Notes: generated by a model not told the origin, from the sequence alone. Counted from the first letter of the stretch, positions 12,668 through 24,044 are shown. The stretch: DNA of 64,000 bases from Mytilus trossulus (GCF_036588685.1 NC_086375.1:44361270-44425269), one strand, 5' to 3'. Numbers and translations are program-made.

Positions 12668-13037
12668 TGTCCCTGACAAAATAGCCTCCATGGCACTATT
12701 TTGTAGGTTTACACAAAAATAGCAATTAAAATAGAATTTTGCTATTTTGCCTGTTTTATCAGACTATAAGAAATACAAGATCTAATTCTTTTGAAACTCT
12801 TTATCATGATTTATTTACAAATGATGTGTGTGGCTAGTAGTCCTATAATGTAGGACTTGGAAGGTTCAATCATCTGCATTCAATGTTTTTTATCCAATAG
12901 ATTTTTTTTTACCATTGATAGTTTACTGACATGCCAGTGAATAATATTTCATAACTCTTCAATTTCATAGAATTAATGAAAAAAAATGAAGCACTATAGA
13001 TACAAACAAGACACCAAAGTTTCATGAAAACTGCTCA
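12668..13037. other. Intergenic, nothing recognised
   Basis: AT-rich sequence between the foldback element and the first family B repeat; no coding or repeat signal seen. Confidence 0.4.
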
Positions 13038-13255
13038 AATAAAATTGAGATGGGAAATGGGGAATGTGTCAAAGAGACAACAACCCAACCATAAAAAAAA
13101 CAACAGCAGAAGGTCACCAACAGGTCTTCATTGTAGCGAGAAATTCCTGCACCAGGAGGCGTCCTTCAGCTGGCCCCTAAACAAATATATACAAGTTCAG
13201 TAATAATGAACGCCATACTAATTTCCAATTTGTACACAAGAAACTGAAATTAAAA
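13038..13255 (+). repeat. Dispersed repeat family B
   Basis: Opens with a TTGAGATGGGAAATGGGGAA block and contains GGAGGCGTCCTTCAGCTGGC. A close copy lies at 22832-23045 and shorter pieces at 20277-20330, 30505-30550, 35718-35752 and 40640-40690. Confidence 0.7.
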
Positions 13256-13390
13256 AAGCATTTTAAGTCAGTGTCCGAAAAACTGGAAAATCACCCCTTT
13301 TTTATGTATTCTTACTTAAAGTCCAAAGACTACAGAACATAGAATCTGAAATTTTAGAAAAACCGAAAGGAATTTGTCAATATGTATGAA

Positions 13391-13660
13391 AAAAGTAAAA
13401 TCACAAAAATACTGAACTCAGAGGAAAATCAATTAGGAAAGTCCATAATCACATGGCAAAATAAAATAACAAAACGCATCAAAAACGAATAGACAAGAAC
13501 TGTCATATTCCTGACTTAGTACAGGCATTTTCAAATGTCGAAAATGGTAGATTAAACCTGGTTCTATAGCGCTAACCCTCTCTCTTTAATAACAGTCTCA
13601 TCAAATTCCGTTATATTTACATGATGCGTTAAATAAATAGTCACAAAAATTCACTTAAGT
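13391..13660 (+). repeat. Dispersed repeat family C
   Basis: Nearly collinear with 52148-52440 and partly with 33745-33900. Shared blocks include TGGCAAAATNAAANAACAAAA and CTGGTTCTATAGCGCTAACC. Non-coding, class unknown. Confidence 0.7.
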
Positions 13661-14221
13661 TTTATGAAAATAGCTTAAAGCATTTTGAGTTATAGTGAAT
13701 ATAGTCAGAAAAGTGGGAAATCACCCACCTTTATTGATAAAATTTAATTGAAAGGAAATTGGTCAATAGATATGAATAATTCACCAAAATTTCATAAAAT
13801 TTAATGGAAGTATACCATAATTTATCCTATCTTTAAAGATGGGCGTATAAAATCAGTTGTTTAAATTCAGCACTGAGGTTGTATCATAACTTGTGTTATT
13901 TCAAACATTAAAATAGGACAATTACACTAAGTGAAATGCAGAACTATAACAGCATATTGTATTATTGATTATATTTAAAAGAACAAAAATGTTGAAAAGA
14001 TTTAATTAACATTTTGCTCTTCCTTGTTCTATTATTAGGTTACATATTGAAAATGTCATCCACTACTTTTGATTTGTTTCTTCCTGTTTAATATAGTCAT
14101 GATAATGTTTCGTATTATTTCTTCCTGCATTATTTTTTGGAATCTAATCTGTGTAGATTAATTAGTTTGAAAGGAAATAATTTGATTTAATATTTTGCTA
14201 GCAAAGCACCATTCTTCCTTC

Positions 14222-14475
14222 CCTTTATTGTATAGAATAGAGTACAAGGAAGAAATTGATTAAACAAGGTTGAATAAGCTGATTTGCAAAAAATGGAGAA
14301 GGCAGATCAATTGTAAGGTAAAGAGTTTTTCTATTTATACATGTTACATAACATGTATAAGGGATACAGAAATTACTTTATTACAAATACATTTTTATTT
14401 ACTGAAACATGTAAGTCAATATGTTGCATATATTACCATAATTAATTTACAATATGATATGTATTGTATTTTCAG
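14222..14475 (+). other. Serpin 5'UTR exon and 5'UTR intron
   Basis: A donor AAG|GTAAAG at 14317/14318 and an acceptor with a pyrimidine run, TATTTTCAG, ending at 14475 define a 158-bp intron just upstream of the serpin start codon. The exon start (about 14222) is a guess. It is supported by good splice signals only, not by transcript data. Confidence 0.5.
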
Positions 14476-14492
14476 GTTTGAATAAGTAATAA

Positions 14493-15788
14493 ATGAAAAA
14501 GATTACATCATACTTCCCAAAGAAAGGTGTGCTGAAAGTGTTACTGTGGTTCCTACTGCTGCTGGATTTATTCATTTTGACCTTTAGTTCTTCAAGTTTA
14601 AATATGGCCGACAGCAATTTAAATAATGACACATCTGCAGCATTATCCAAGTCCAATTTACAGTTCACTTTTAAGCTGCACAAAGAGTTAACAAAGGGTA
14701 ATTCCAACAATCTTTTCTTTTCACCGTTCAGTATATCTACTGCCCTTGCTATGACCTTCCTTGGAGCACGAGAGAAAACTGCAGAACAAATGGCAGACGC
14801 ATTGGGAATATCAGATATGAAAGATGAGGTTCATCAAAATTTCGAAAAGTATCTGTCTATTATTTTGAAGGAAAATGAAAATTTTACTCTACATACAGCT
14901 AACAGACTCTTTCCAAACCATTTATCCAAAGTTGAGACTGATTATATAAATAGTTGTATAAAACACTACCAAGCTGACATACTTCCATTAGATTTTTCTC
15001 AAGGTGAGGTTTCTAGGAAAACTATCAATGAATGGGTCAGTAAGAGAACAAATAACAAGATTAAGGATTTGATTGGTTCTGGAGTTCTAAAACCAGATGT
15101 TTTCATGGTTCTTGTAAATGCAATATATTTCAAAGGTAATTGGGCTAGCCAGTTTGACAAAAAGAAAACTCGTAAAGACCGCTTCCACATAAACCTCTCA
15201 GAACAAGTAGAAGTTGATATGATGTATCAAAAGAAGAAATTTTCCTACACATATAATCCACAGCACCTCTGCAGTGTGTTAGAATTGCCATATAAAGGAG
15301 ACAGCCTCAGTATGGTATTCATCCTGCCAGATATGACTGATGGTTTGTCTGCCATTGAAGAAGCCATGAATCCTGATTTGTTCAATGAACTTCAGAGTAC
15401 TCTCAGAAATAATTCAGATGTTGAAGTTTTTATACCAAAATTTAAGTTGGAAACTCAATTTGAACTGTCAACAATTTTGTCCAAATTGGGAATGCCAGAC
15501 GCCTTCAACGAAGCAAAGGCAGATTTTTCTGGGATGGATAAAACAAAGAATGTTTATATTTCTAAAGTCATACACAAGGCTTTTGTAGAAGTGAATGAAG
15601 AAGGAACAGAAGCAGCTGCAGCAACAGGGGTGGTCATGATGACGAGAGCTGCCGTCCGTAGGCTTATATTTAAGGCTGACAAACCATTTTTATTCTTTAT
15701 CAAGGACAAGAGATCTAATATTATTCTGTTTAGTGGTAGATACAGTGGTCCAGAAGGTAATGTTGTGAGAGCCAGAGAAGACCTCTAG
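14493..15788 (+). CDS. Serpin (serine protease inhibitor) with N-terminal signal/anchor and REDL tail
   Basis: A 431-residue serpin, a family that traps proteases through a cleaved reactive loop. Family landmarks are NLFFSPFSISTALAMTFLGA (about residues 70-90), LVNAIYFKGNW, LPYKGDSLSMVFILPD, FIPKFKLETQF and the C-terminal KPFLFFIKDKRSNIILFSG. The hinge EEGTEAAAAT starts at residue 369. Counting 17 residues puts P1 at Arg385 (MMTR|AAVRR), which predicts an inhibitor of trypsin-like proteases. Residues 12-31 are strongly hydrophobic, consistent with a signal peptide or anchor, and the chain ends in REDL, similar to ER-retrieval tails. An internal Met at codon 38 (14604) would give a cytosolic clade-B-like form; the longer start is kept because it adds a plausible targeting segment directly after the splice acceptor. 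The coding part has no intron and looks intact. Inhibitory activity and ER location are inferred. Confidence 0.93.
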   Translation: MKKITSYFPKKGVLKVLLWFLLLLDLFILTFSSSSLNMADSNLNNDTSAALSKSNLQFTFKLHKELTKGNSNNLFFSPFSISTALAMTFLGAREKTAEQMADALGISDMKDEVHQNFEKYLSIILKENENFTLHTANRLFPNHLSKVETDYINSCIKHYQADILPLDFSQGEVSRKTINEWVSKRTNNKIKDLIGSGVLKPDVFMVLVNAIYFKGNWASQFDKKKTRKDRFHINLSEQVEVDMMYQKKKFSYTYNPQHLCSVLELPYKGDSLSMVFILPDMTDGLSAIEEAMNPDLFNELQSTLRNNSDVEVFIPKFKLETQFELSTILSKLGMPDAFNEAKADFSGMDKTKNVYISKVIHKAFVEVNEEGTEAAAATGVVMMTRAAVRRLIFKADKPFLFFIKDKRSNIILFSGRYSGPEGNVVRAREDL

Positions 15789-16058
15789 AATTCAAGATTG
15801 ATTTAATTGTCTTGAATTCAACTGATTTAATTGTCTTGGTATCACTTATATATAATATTTATTTATTTGATTAGATTATTACAGTTGATATGATCATGAT
15901 ATTCAGATATGTTTTTCATAAGCAATTTAATTCTTTTGTTCTTTTTATACATGCTGTGATAAATTATTTATTATTGACATTTTAACCCAAAAAATGTGAA
16001 GTTAGATTACCTTTAAGAGATTACTGTATTCATTTTTAATGTTTTTAAAACATCAACT
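15789..16058. other. Serpin 3' region
   Basis: AT-rich, with repeated TTTAATTGTCTTG just after the stop. No clear AATAAA was identified, so the transcript end is unknown. Confidence 0.35.
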
Positions 16059-16159
16059 CAGTGGCTGATCCCCCTTTTTTTTTTGAAGATCAATGCATTT
16101 GAATGGGGACATATGGGTAGACCCCTTCCCCCTTTGAATATGGCTGGATCCACCCTTGC
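16059..16159. mobile_element. Family G-related MITE
   Basis: Ends CAGTGGCTGATCC and GGATCCACCCTTG are imperfect inverted repeats. CAACT flanks both sides, a likely 5-bp duplication. The interior (GATCAATGCATTTGAATG) matches 32290-32441. Confidence 0.6.
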
Positions 16160-17024
16160 AACTGTAGATTTTATTGTTTCAAAACTATTTTATCAGCAAA
16201 ATGTAATTATAGCTATGAATTCTGATATTGATGCAAACAAATATTGAAATACAACAATGTCATCTTATTTCAATGTATATTTGAATTTTAATAATTGAGA
16301 AAATGATATCTATTTAAGGTTCCTACATACAATGCAGAGCCTGTTCATAAAAATTGAGCACTAATAATATGTACATGATGTATAATTAAATCCTGTCTAA
16401 TGTTTTGAAATCCTGTATTATAATATTATGAAATCCTGTATAAGTTATGAAATTCTGAAGTACACTGATCAATCAAAGCAGGAGTAATAGGGCAAGAGGC
16501 CTTGGACACCCTTAAATGCATTATCAAATATGATTTAAAGTCCGAGACATTTTTTAGACGTCCCATTCCAAACATTGCCTAGTTTGCTTGGTTACATATG
16601 TTAATGATGGTTTATTCCTTTAGTGTAATAATATTATTACAGGTAGCATTGTAATTTATAGTTTTTATTCTTCAAACAATGTTGGTGACATATTCATATT
16701 ATTGAGTTATTCATATATATCTTTTACCATATATATGTACGTCATGTACCGTAATTTTGAAAGAGGGTCGTCGAAGCAAAAATGATTTTGTGTTAATTAT
16801 ATGATTTTTTCAATAAGCCAAAAATAGGTTTCATTGCTTTAATAATACTAGTTTCTGAATTATAGGGTATTTTAAATGCTGAAATGAAATAAGCAAAGTT
16901 TTTGAATAATATCGAAAATTATTGATAGTCATGTATTACCATTTATGAACACACATGCACAATTATTAGAATTAAAGAAAAAAGTATTGCAACAACTATA
17001 AATGTTTTTTTTTATATAGATTAG
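16160..17024. other. Intergenic, nothing recognised
   Basis: AT-rich; a short GAAATCCTGTA motif repeats near 16390-16440. No gene seen. Confidence 0.4.
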
Positions 17025-17215
17025 ACTTGTTTTTTCCATTTGAATGGTTTTACACTAGTAATTTTGGGGCCCTTTATAGTTTATTGTTCGGTGTTAGTCC
17101 AGGCTCTGTGTTGAAGGCTGTACATTGACCCATAATGGATTACTTTTATAAATTGTTATTTGGATGGAGAGTTGTCTCATTGGCACTCACACCACATATT
17201 CCTATATTTATGTTA
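17025..17215 (-). repeat. Dispersed repeat family A (reverse)
   Basis: Contains TTTGGGGCCCTTTATAG and GGAGAGTTGTCTCATTGGCA, the reverse of the block seen at 1333. Closely matches 43985-44235. Confidence 0.7.
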
Positions 17216-17329
17216 GTTAACATTCTACATAGTTTCACTTGGTTGTGTTTCAGAAGAGAGCAAAATTATCATTTCAATAAAAGATGGTATTCTCTCTTTT
17301 TTTCATTAAGTTTATACAATTTTACATTG

Positions 17330-17545
17330 TTTTAGCCAATATATTTATATCAAGCCAGTCAACATGTAGGTTGAGTTCGAACCCTGCTCGTGCATATGTA
17401 CTTGACTCCAATCTTAATTGACAAGAATTGTCAGTTTTCCTATCGAAGGTCGTGGTTTTCTCCAGGCACTCCAGCTTCCTCCACCAATAAAAACGAAATA
17501 GCCTATATGTGGTGCTTAAAAGTGGAGTTAAAACACTCATTCAGT
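17330..17545 (+). repeat. Candidate tRNA-derived SINE
   Basis: A tRNA B-box-like GAGTTCGAACCCTG near 17375 is followed by a body with GGTTTTCTCCAGGCACTCC and TTCCTCCACCAATAAAA, which resembles a conserved core of metazoan SINEs. The A box is not clear. Assignment is from memory of that core and needs a library search. Confidence 0.5.
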
Positions 17546-17669
17546 CTTCAACTATAGATAAAATAACAACAATTATTTGTAAATAACATAGACAATCATG
17601 GACAACAATCCTAAATTGAAACAGGTACATAGATTTCAAGCTAGGCTTAACTTGTTAATTGTAGCTCAC

Positions 17670-17836
17670 CAGTGGCGGTTCCAGGAATTTTCATAAGTGG
17701 GGGCCCACTGACTGATCTAAGAGGGGGCCCACTTCAGTCACGCTTCAGTAATTCCCTATATAAGCAACCAAATTTTTTCCCAAAAAGGGGGGGGGGGGCT
17801 CGGCCCCCCCCCCCCCCCCCCCTAAATCCGCCTCTG
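17670..17836. mobile_element. Family G MITE, second copy
   Basis: Nearly the same as 1680-1838, with ends CAGTGGCGGTTCC and AATCCGCCTCTG. The interior has an expanded G-run and a C-run of about 22. Flanks share TCAC. Confidence 0.7.
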
Positions 17837-18477
17837 TTCACCTTCAACATAGGTCCATATCAGTTATTAAGTTATTACCATCAATTGGTGTGCATCACTT
17901 AACATATTTGAACAAAACTTTGTGTGAATGTTCCTTGTGGTATCTAATTTAAAAATTGAATTGGAGATTGATTCAACAAACATAGCTGATTTTGCTTAAA
18001 TTAGAGCATCGGAGATTTATCGTATTTTGTAGTAATATGGAATATAATCTCGAAAAATAAGTTGATTATTTCTAATAATTGGCCCCCTTGGTATGTAATT
18101 TTGTTCTAAATTTTTGCAATTTTGAAAACTATTGCAGATGGATACAACAATTTATAAATTGCAAAATCTATCAGCAAAACACGATTTGTCTCTTTCAAAG
18201 TTTAACATTTCAAAATCAGATCTATCTTCCTTGAAAATTTCAGAAAAATGGAATACATCATTTGTCAGGGATAACTTTAAAAGATATAAGTTTGCAGACT
18301 AATTTTATTTTTACTGTGTGTAAATTTCCAAAAAGTATCAGTTTATAAGTTGTATGAAATGTTCTGACTCATCGATAAACATGACTTCATTTTCTTTAAA
18401 CTTGGGGGTCCAACTACAAATATTGGCTTATTTCTCAAAAACTCAAAACAGCGATTTAAAATGATAAATATGAAAAT
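17837..18477. other. Intergenic, nothing recognised
   Basis: AT-rich, no coding or repeat signal recognised. Confidence 0.4.
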
Positions 18478-18610
18478 AAGATGCAGTTTGATTACCAATG
18501 AGACAACTCTCCGTTAGAGACCAAATGGCATATAAGATTAACGGCCGGATTTATGTACTTATGTACACAAATATGATTTACAGCAATAACCGACAACCAG
18601 CTATGAATTT
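18478..18610 (+). repeat. Dispersed repeat family A, short copy
   Basis: Contains TTACCAATGAGACAACTCTC and a TAACGGCCGGATTTATGTAC block shared with 1333-1600 and 29405-29640. Confidence 0.6.
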
Positions 18611-19850
18611 AATATGACAGTACATGATCGTACACTTGATTGTTCTACATCTTCACTCACTCACTCATCCTCTTCGTGCTTCTCACAGCAGCATATAAGG
18701 CCACAACCATTACTAGCCACATTTGCATGTCTTTTGTCTTCTTCTCAATCTTCCAGATTTCTAACGGTCTTTCATCATAGTTATCTATGCCAGGTCTCTT
18801 TTTGCTTCCCTCTTTTTCGTCTACCATAATGTGTCCATCGCAGAGCAATCTTTGTGATATTCTCATTTTAATTTCACAAGACCAATCCAACGTCATCTTT
18901 TCCTTTTAATCTTCGACTCAATACAAAATTGATTGGTTTTGTTGTACAGGTCTGATTTAGGTCTTTGTCGGTTATCATATTGAGCCTGAATATCTTGCAG
19001 ATTTTCTTCATGCAGGTGTTAAGGAATGAGAACAGTCTTTTCAAGTCTGATTGGATAATTCTTCAGCATTCTGCCCCATATAGAAGGACTGACTTCGCAT
19101 TGATGGTGTATAATCTGATCATCCATATGGGCTGTCATTGGAAGAATCATTAAAGGCAACAGTAGTATACCGCTGTCCATATCTGGCTTTGCAAATTCTG
19201 GCTCTAATATCTTTGCTGTTCCATTGGTGTTACTTAGCATGCTCCCAAGATATGTAATGTCATCCTCAACCTCTTCTATGAGTTTAAATGATTATAGCCA
19301 GACCTATAATTTGTGTTGTTTAATTCAGTCTGTTGGTTTTGTTTAGCAAGTTGTTGCTGTTGTTGGAAAGAAGACAGATATCATCAGCAAAGGAATTCAT
19401 GGTCCGTATGATGCCTATGACGTTATTTCCTTAAGTTGTTCTCATACACCAACCAATTGCTGTGATGAATAAGATACGATATATTTTACACGTTTGTCAT
19501 ACCCCATAAGTTACTTACAACCATTCTTTCTGTTGATCGTTATGTAATACACAGCATTCATAGTTGTTGTAGAAAGCTTTAAATAAGGTGATTATTTTTA
19601 ATTTCATCATATGCTCTAAAAATGGTCCATAGGCAACTTATTTTTAATACTGTCTAAGTCTCGACGACATTCGACGAGATCAATGACTAGTTTGTTTTGC
19701 CACTCTGTACTCTATATTATATTTCAGATGGTATAACTATGGTCGGTACATCCAATAACTGATCTAAATGCTGTCTGCTCTTTTTTCCGAATTTCATCTA
19801 GAGCATCATCAATTCTGTTACAAAGTACTATCAGTATTATCTTTCTAGGT

Positions 19851-20200
19851 ACTGACAGCAAAGTTATACCACGCCAGTTGTTGAATCTGTTCGATCTTCT
19901 GATTTGAGTTGTTTTACAATGAGACCATTTGCTAAATCATTGGGTATAGTGTCATTTCTCCAGATATGTCTTAACAGCTCATGAAACATGGCTGTGCTAG
20001 TTAATTTCTATGTCTGCCTTAGGCAACTGACAGCAAAGTTATACCACGCCAGTTGTTGAATCTGTTCGATCTTCTGATTTGAGTTGTTTTACAATGAGAC
20101 CATTTGCTAAATCATTGGGTATAGTGTCATTTCTCCAGATATGTCTTAACAGCTCATGAAACATGGCTGTGCTAGTTAATTTCTATGTCTGCCTTAGGCA
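19851..20200. repeat. Perfect 175-bp tandem duplication inside the RTE remnant
   Basis: 19851-20025 and 20026-20200 read as identical. The unit is not a multiple of three, so it breaks the frame. Being perfect in an otherwise decayed element, it is recent or an assembly artefact. Confidence 0.9.
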
Positions 20201-20276
20201 TCTAAGTCATGTGTTTCCCATTCTTCAGTCTTGAGTATTGCCTTCCTGATTTCACCCGTTGATACTTCCCCAATGT

Positions 20277-20330
20277 CTAAAATTGAGAATGGAAATGGAA
20301 ATGTGTCAAAAACGAGACAACTATGATCTT
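20277..20330 (+). repeat. Family B fragment inside the RTE remnant
   Basis: The opening block of family B (TTGAGAATGGAAATGGAAAT) interrupts the retrotransposon sequence. Confidence 0.5.
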
Positions 20331-21337
20331 TTGTGATTTTATAGACGGTGCTAATTTCTCCTTTAAAACCTACTGTCTTCTTTGGCAAGTGACTCTATGT
20401 ATATTGCCTTATCTGTTTTGGCTGTACGTTTTACTTTTATGTCTTTGACTAAATAATCTTTTCGTAGAGTTTGGATTCGTTCTGATTTTGTACTATTTAG
20501 TTTTGTCTTTATATCTTTTCTCTGCTGAATGCTAATCCAAGTGTTTTCACTTATCCATTTCTTTCTTAGACATCTTCTGAGTCCTGAAGTGTTTTTTGAA
20601 GTTTCTTTAAACACTGTTTTGATCTTACTCCATCCCTGTTCTAAGCTTTCTACAATCATTAGCCCATTAATTGTCTTGTAGGTCTTCTTATACTTTAAAG
20701 CTGTTTCTGAAATCAATCTAAAATTTATTCCGAATTTTAGGCTGTTTCAGTATGTGAGAAATTACTTTTAAATTAAGGAATGTATCTCCTTCATTCAAAG
20801 CTCTTATTACTTGCCTGGCTTTGACTATAATTTTTGTACTTGGATTATAGATCTTTATCTTTTAATAAGCTTTTGATTTTCATCTGTTTTGTCCTCGAGC
20901 ATCACTGAACAGACATTGGTTGTCGAACTGCGTATGATGCAGGGACATTTGTACCGTTAATGTTATTGACTGTATCGAATATTTCCCTCTTGTTGGATCT
21001 ATTATTAACTGCTTTTCTTAGCTTCAGCCAAATTTTACTACTGATCAAGTGATGGTTATTACCACAGTAGTCTCCCCTCATAGCTCTTGCATCACAAAGT
21101 GAGTTTTTCCATTGTCCGTTTATGATCTATTTTGTTTTTATCACTATGGTGTTTTGCATGGCCTGTGTTGGCAAACATTATTTATCCAAAGCACAATACA
21201 TTATTGTTGATCGCCGACGCCAAATATCAGTACAACAACGACGAGGAGTTTCTTATTACCAAATATGGCTATAGTTTATGTCCTTTTTGTTTGAATCCGC
21301 TCTTTAGTATTTATATTATATTTTTTATAATAAAACA

Positions 21338-21395
21338 TCACTGAAAAGAAAAAAATAGTCGAAATGCGCATCTGGTATATTAAAACTGTTACCAT
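21338..21395 (+). ncRNA. Degenerate hammerhead-ribozyme repeat (family D)
   Basis: Retains CACTGAAAAG, TCGAAATGCGCATCTGG and the family spacing, but the CTGATGA core is lost. Judged inactive. Confidence 0.4.
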
Positions 21396-21559
21396 TTATA
21401 TAATTATAAATGAAAAGAACTGAGGAAAAGAAGTAATCATTGGTGATCATTTCTTTTGTTCTAAAACTTTGAAACCATACCTAGTCTGAAAATTTTGTTT
21501 TATCAATTCAGATCATTTTGCCACAAAATCCCTATCAAATTGTTAGAATTGAAACTATT

Positions 21560-21720
21560 TTACGGTAAATAGTTATCAAAGGTACCAGGATTATAATTTA
21601 TTACGCCATATGCGCGTTTCTTCTACATAAGACTCATCAGTGACGCTATTATCAAAATATTTATAAAGCCAAACAAGTAAAAAATTAAAGAGCATGGAGG
21701 ATCCAAAATTCCAAATGTTG
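21560..21720 (-). repeat. Family D repeat with hammerhead, reverse copy
   Basis: On the minus strand the hammerhead (21600-21650) has CTGATGAG, a GTCT/AGA helix II, GAAAC and an ATA cleavage triplet before TGGCG. The flanking body matches 59797-60384. The core is kept but the base before GAAA is A instead of C, so helix II is weakened. Confidence 0.65.
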
Positions 21721-22110
21721 CTTACTTGTTCAACATGAACATTTTAGGGGGGACACGGAGAGCATCCTATTACTTCTGGACTTACAAATATTTAGTCCAG
21801 AGGGTTTCTGACTAAAGTTAAATCCTGAAAAGAAAAGCGCTTTGGATTTTAATGTTATTAAAAGAGGGTTGTTTTCATTATTTTACAGCACCGTAACTCT
21901 ACCACTACCGCTGCTGGTGGATTATCAGTGTCGGAGGGTATCATCAGCTCAATCAGTCAGTACAATACTGTGTTGATCAATATATAACAAATCTTTCTCA
22001 AATATACGTTTATAAATTTATGAATTATCATGAAACTAAGGTATCCACTCTCTCAGGCAAAGAAGACCTTTGGCTATCAGATTGTTCTATTATACAGCTC
22101 TTTATTGATC
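21721..22110. other. Spacer between inverted family D copies
   Basis: No coding or repeat signal recognised. Two family D copies face each other across it. Confidence 0.4.
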
Positions 22111-22310
22111 TTTTTCCGTTCTTATTTTATAGATTACCTAAGACGTATTTGGTACAGCTTTTTGGAATTTGGGTCCTCAATGCTCTTCAATTATGTACTT
22201 GTTTGGCTGTATAACTATTTTGATCTGAGCGTCACTGATGTGTCTTTTATAGACGAAACGCGCATCTGACGTAACAAATGATAATCCTGGTACCTTCGAT
22301 AACTAATTAT
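22111..22310 (+). repeat. Family D repeat with hammerhead, forward copy
   Basis: The hammerhead at 22227-22274 has CACTGATGT, so the last A of the CTGATGA core is T, with CGAAAC and an ATC cleavage triplet. The core change should inactivate it. The body (TTTGGAATTTGGGTCCTCAA) matches the copies near 60 kb. Confidence 0.65.
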
Positions 22311-22831
22311 ACATTCTTGGCATTCTTGAGTTTTGCGTGAATGTAATGAAGATAAACCCAGGACAGCGTCTTTGACGCATTTATTTTTTATTGTAACAAT
22401 TTGAATTTCATTTTTTGGATGTTAAAGTATCATTTTTGTTAGAGCTAACGCGAGGGTACCAAAATTGCACCTATTTTGACTGGTTTTTTTCGCGTACGTT
22501 TTTTTATGATCCTACATGTATTAGTTTGTTATTGTTAGTTTATGGGGAACCACAAGTGGTAGGTCAATGATAGTTGATATGCAGTTGCATGAGCATTGTA
22601 ACATCTCATTTCCATGGATATTATTTGGGTCCGTCCCCTTAGTCATAATTTATTGACATGCAAAATTTGCTTATTTAACATGTATTAGCAGAACTGCTAA
22701 TGTTTAGTCCGTGATATTTTAAATGCAAATTTATTGTCATTTGCAAGTATTCTTTCCATGAAGATTATATAGTCCACCCCCTCTTCATAGTTAATTGACT
22801 TTGAAACTTTTACATAGTTTACAAGTTAATA
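22311..22831. other. Intergenic, nothing recognised
   Basis: No gene or clear repeat seen. Confidence 0.4.
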
Positions 22832-23045
22832 AAATTGAGAATGGAAATGGGGAATGTATCAAAGAAAAGACAACCCGACCATAGAAAAAACAACACCAGA
22901 AGGTCACCAACAGGTCTTTAATGTAACGAGAAATTCCCGCACCCGGAGGCGTTCTTCAGCTGGCCCCTAAACAAATAAATACTAGTTCAGTGATAATGAA
23001 CGCCATACTGATTTCCAAATTGTACGCAAGAAACTAAAATTTTTG
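22832..23045 (+). repeat. Dispersed repeat family B
   Basis: Close copy of 13038-13255, including the GGAGGCGTTCTTCAGCTGGC block. Confidence 0.7.
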
Positions 23046-23084
23046 TGTTATCTGTTATACTGAAATAACAAGTTCCAATTTGTT

Positions 23085-23290
23085 AGCCGGCATGGGGTAT
23101 ATGAAGGCAACATATGTATACTGGTATTCAAAGGTCATAAATCGATTGAGAGAAAACAAATCTGGGTTACAAACTAAAACCGTGGGAAAAACTCGCAAGA
23201 ACATTCCTCAAAGGGAAACACACAAACAAATAGTATAAAAGTCGACACAACATGCAAACTGCAGAACAACAACGACAAACACTACATGAT
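23085..23290 (-). repeat. Dispersed repeat family F (reverse)
   Basis: Reverse of 29100-29285; shared block CGATTGAGAGAAAACAAATC. Related pieces at 34750-34880 and 56830-57020. Confidence 0.6.
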
Positions 23291-24044
23291 ATACAATTTG
23301 TCCCATTGTTTCCTATTATTAAAAGTAGTTTTATCAGCATGACTTTATTAGATACTTTTATTCAGTCAAGGACCCGCGGGTGTGTTCCAATTTACTCCTT
23401 AAATATTCTGCATTTATCAGTTTGTTAATCGTACATCATGCCATTATCAGTACATGAAGATGTACACAAGTAACATTTTTGTCAGATCACGAGACTTACA
23501 ATTGACGTAGATAGTGTCACTTGGAGACGATATCAAAGGTAAATTATTAATTTTCATTTTTACACAGCAAAGTGTATGCTACTAGTAGCGCAAATGCCAT
23601 TTGAGACAAATACCTTTTTGGTATTTATGCATGTATTTTTTTTTATTTCACTATATTTCGCGGGAATTTCATTGTATGATTAACTACGCATATACCTTGC
23701 TTTATATTTGTAAAACAACACATTTTGTCTAAGTATTTGGTTTAAATACTAGTGAAAGAAACAACATACGAAATGAAATATTAACACTAACAAGCAAAAT
23801 GTAATGAAAATGATGCCCTGCTGATAAACAGTTTTTTTCATGTTTTAAATAGTGTCTTGTTGAAATTGGAATGTTTAATGATCTTTAATCCAAGGGTTTG
23901 AGTTTGGAAGTGAACCCGACAATATATTTTATCAGAATTAAACTTGGTTGATAGCTGCTTATTTGAAGATAAAGGACAAAAATAAGTTAAGGTTTGATTG
24001 ATTTGTGTTTGCTTAATTTCCAATAATAAATCTTTCATATAAAA
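23291..24044. other. Intergenic upstream of first TRIM-like gene
   Basis: No coding signal. An upstream exon of the gene may lie here but cannot be defined. Confidence 0.35.

Larger units (their letters stand above)
18640..21130 (-). pseudogene. RTE-like non-LTR retrotransposon, 5'-truncated and decayed
   Basis: Minus-strand remnant of an endonuclease/reverse-transcriptase polyprotein. Reading from high to low coordinates: the end of the endonuclease (GQWKNSLCDARAMRGDY, about 21070-21110), a linker still open from 20716 to 20363 (KKWISENTWISIQQRKDIKT), the RT entry motif NNWRGITLLSVPRKI (about 19840-19885), the catalytic FADDICLLSN (19362-19391), YGAECWRIIQ near 19070 and the tail IALRWTHYGRRKRGSKKRPG near 18810. 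This order fits APE-type non-LTR elements; RTE-like is the best guess. Frameshifts, stops and a 175-bp tandem duplication inactivate it. The 5' part of the endonuclease is missing, as in typical 5' truncation. Confidence 0.85.
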
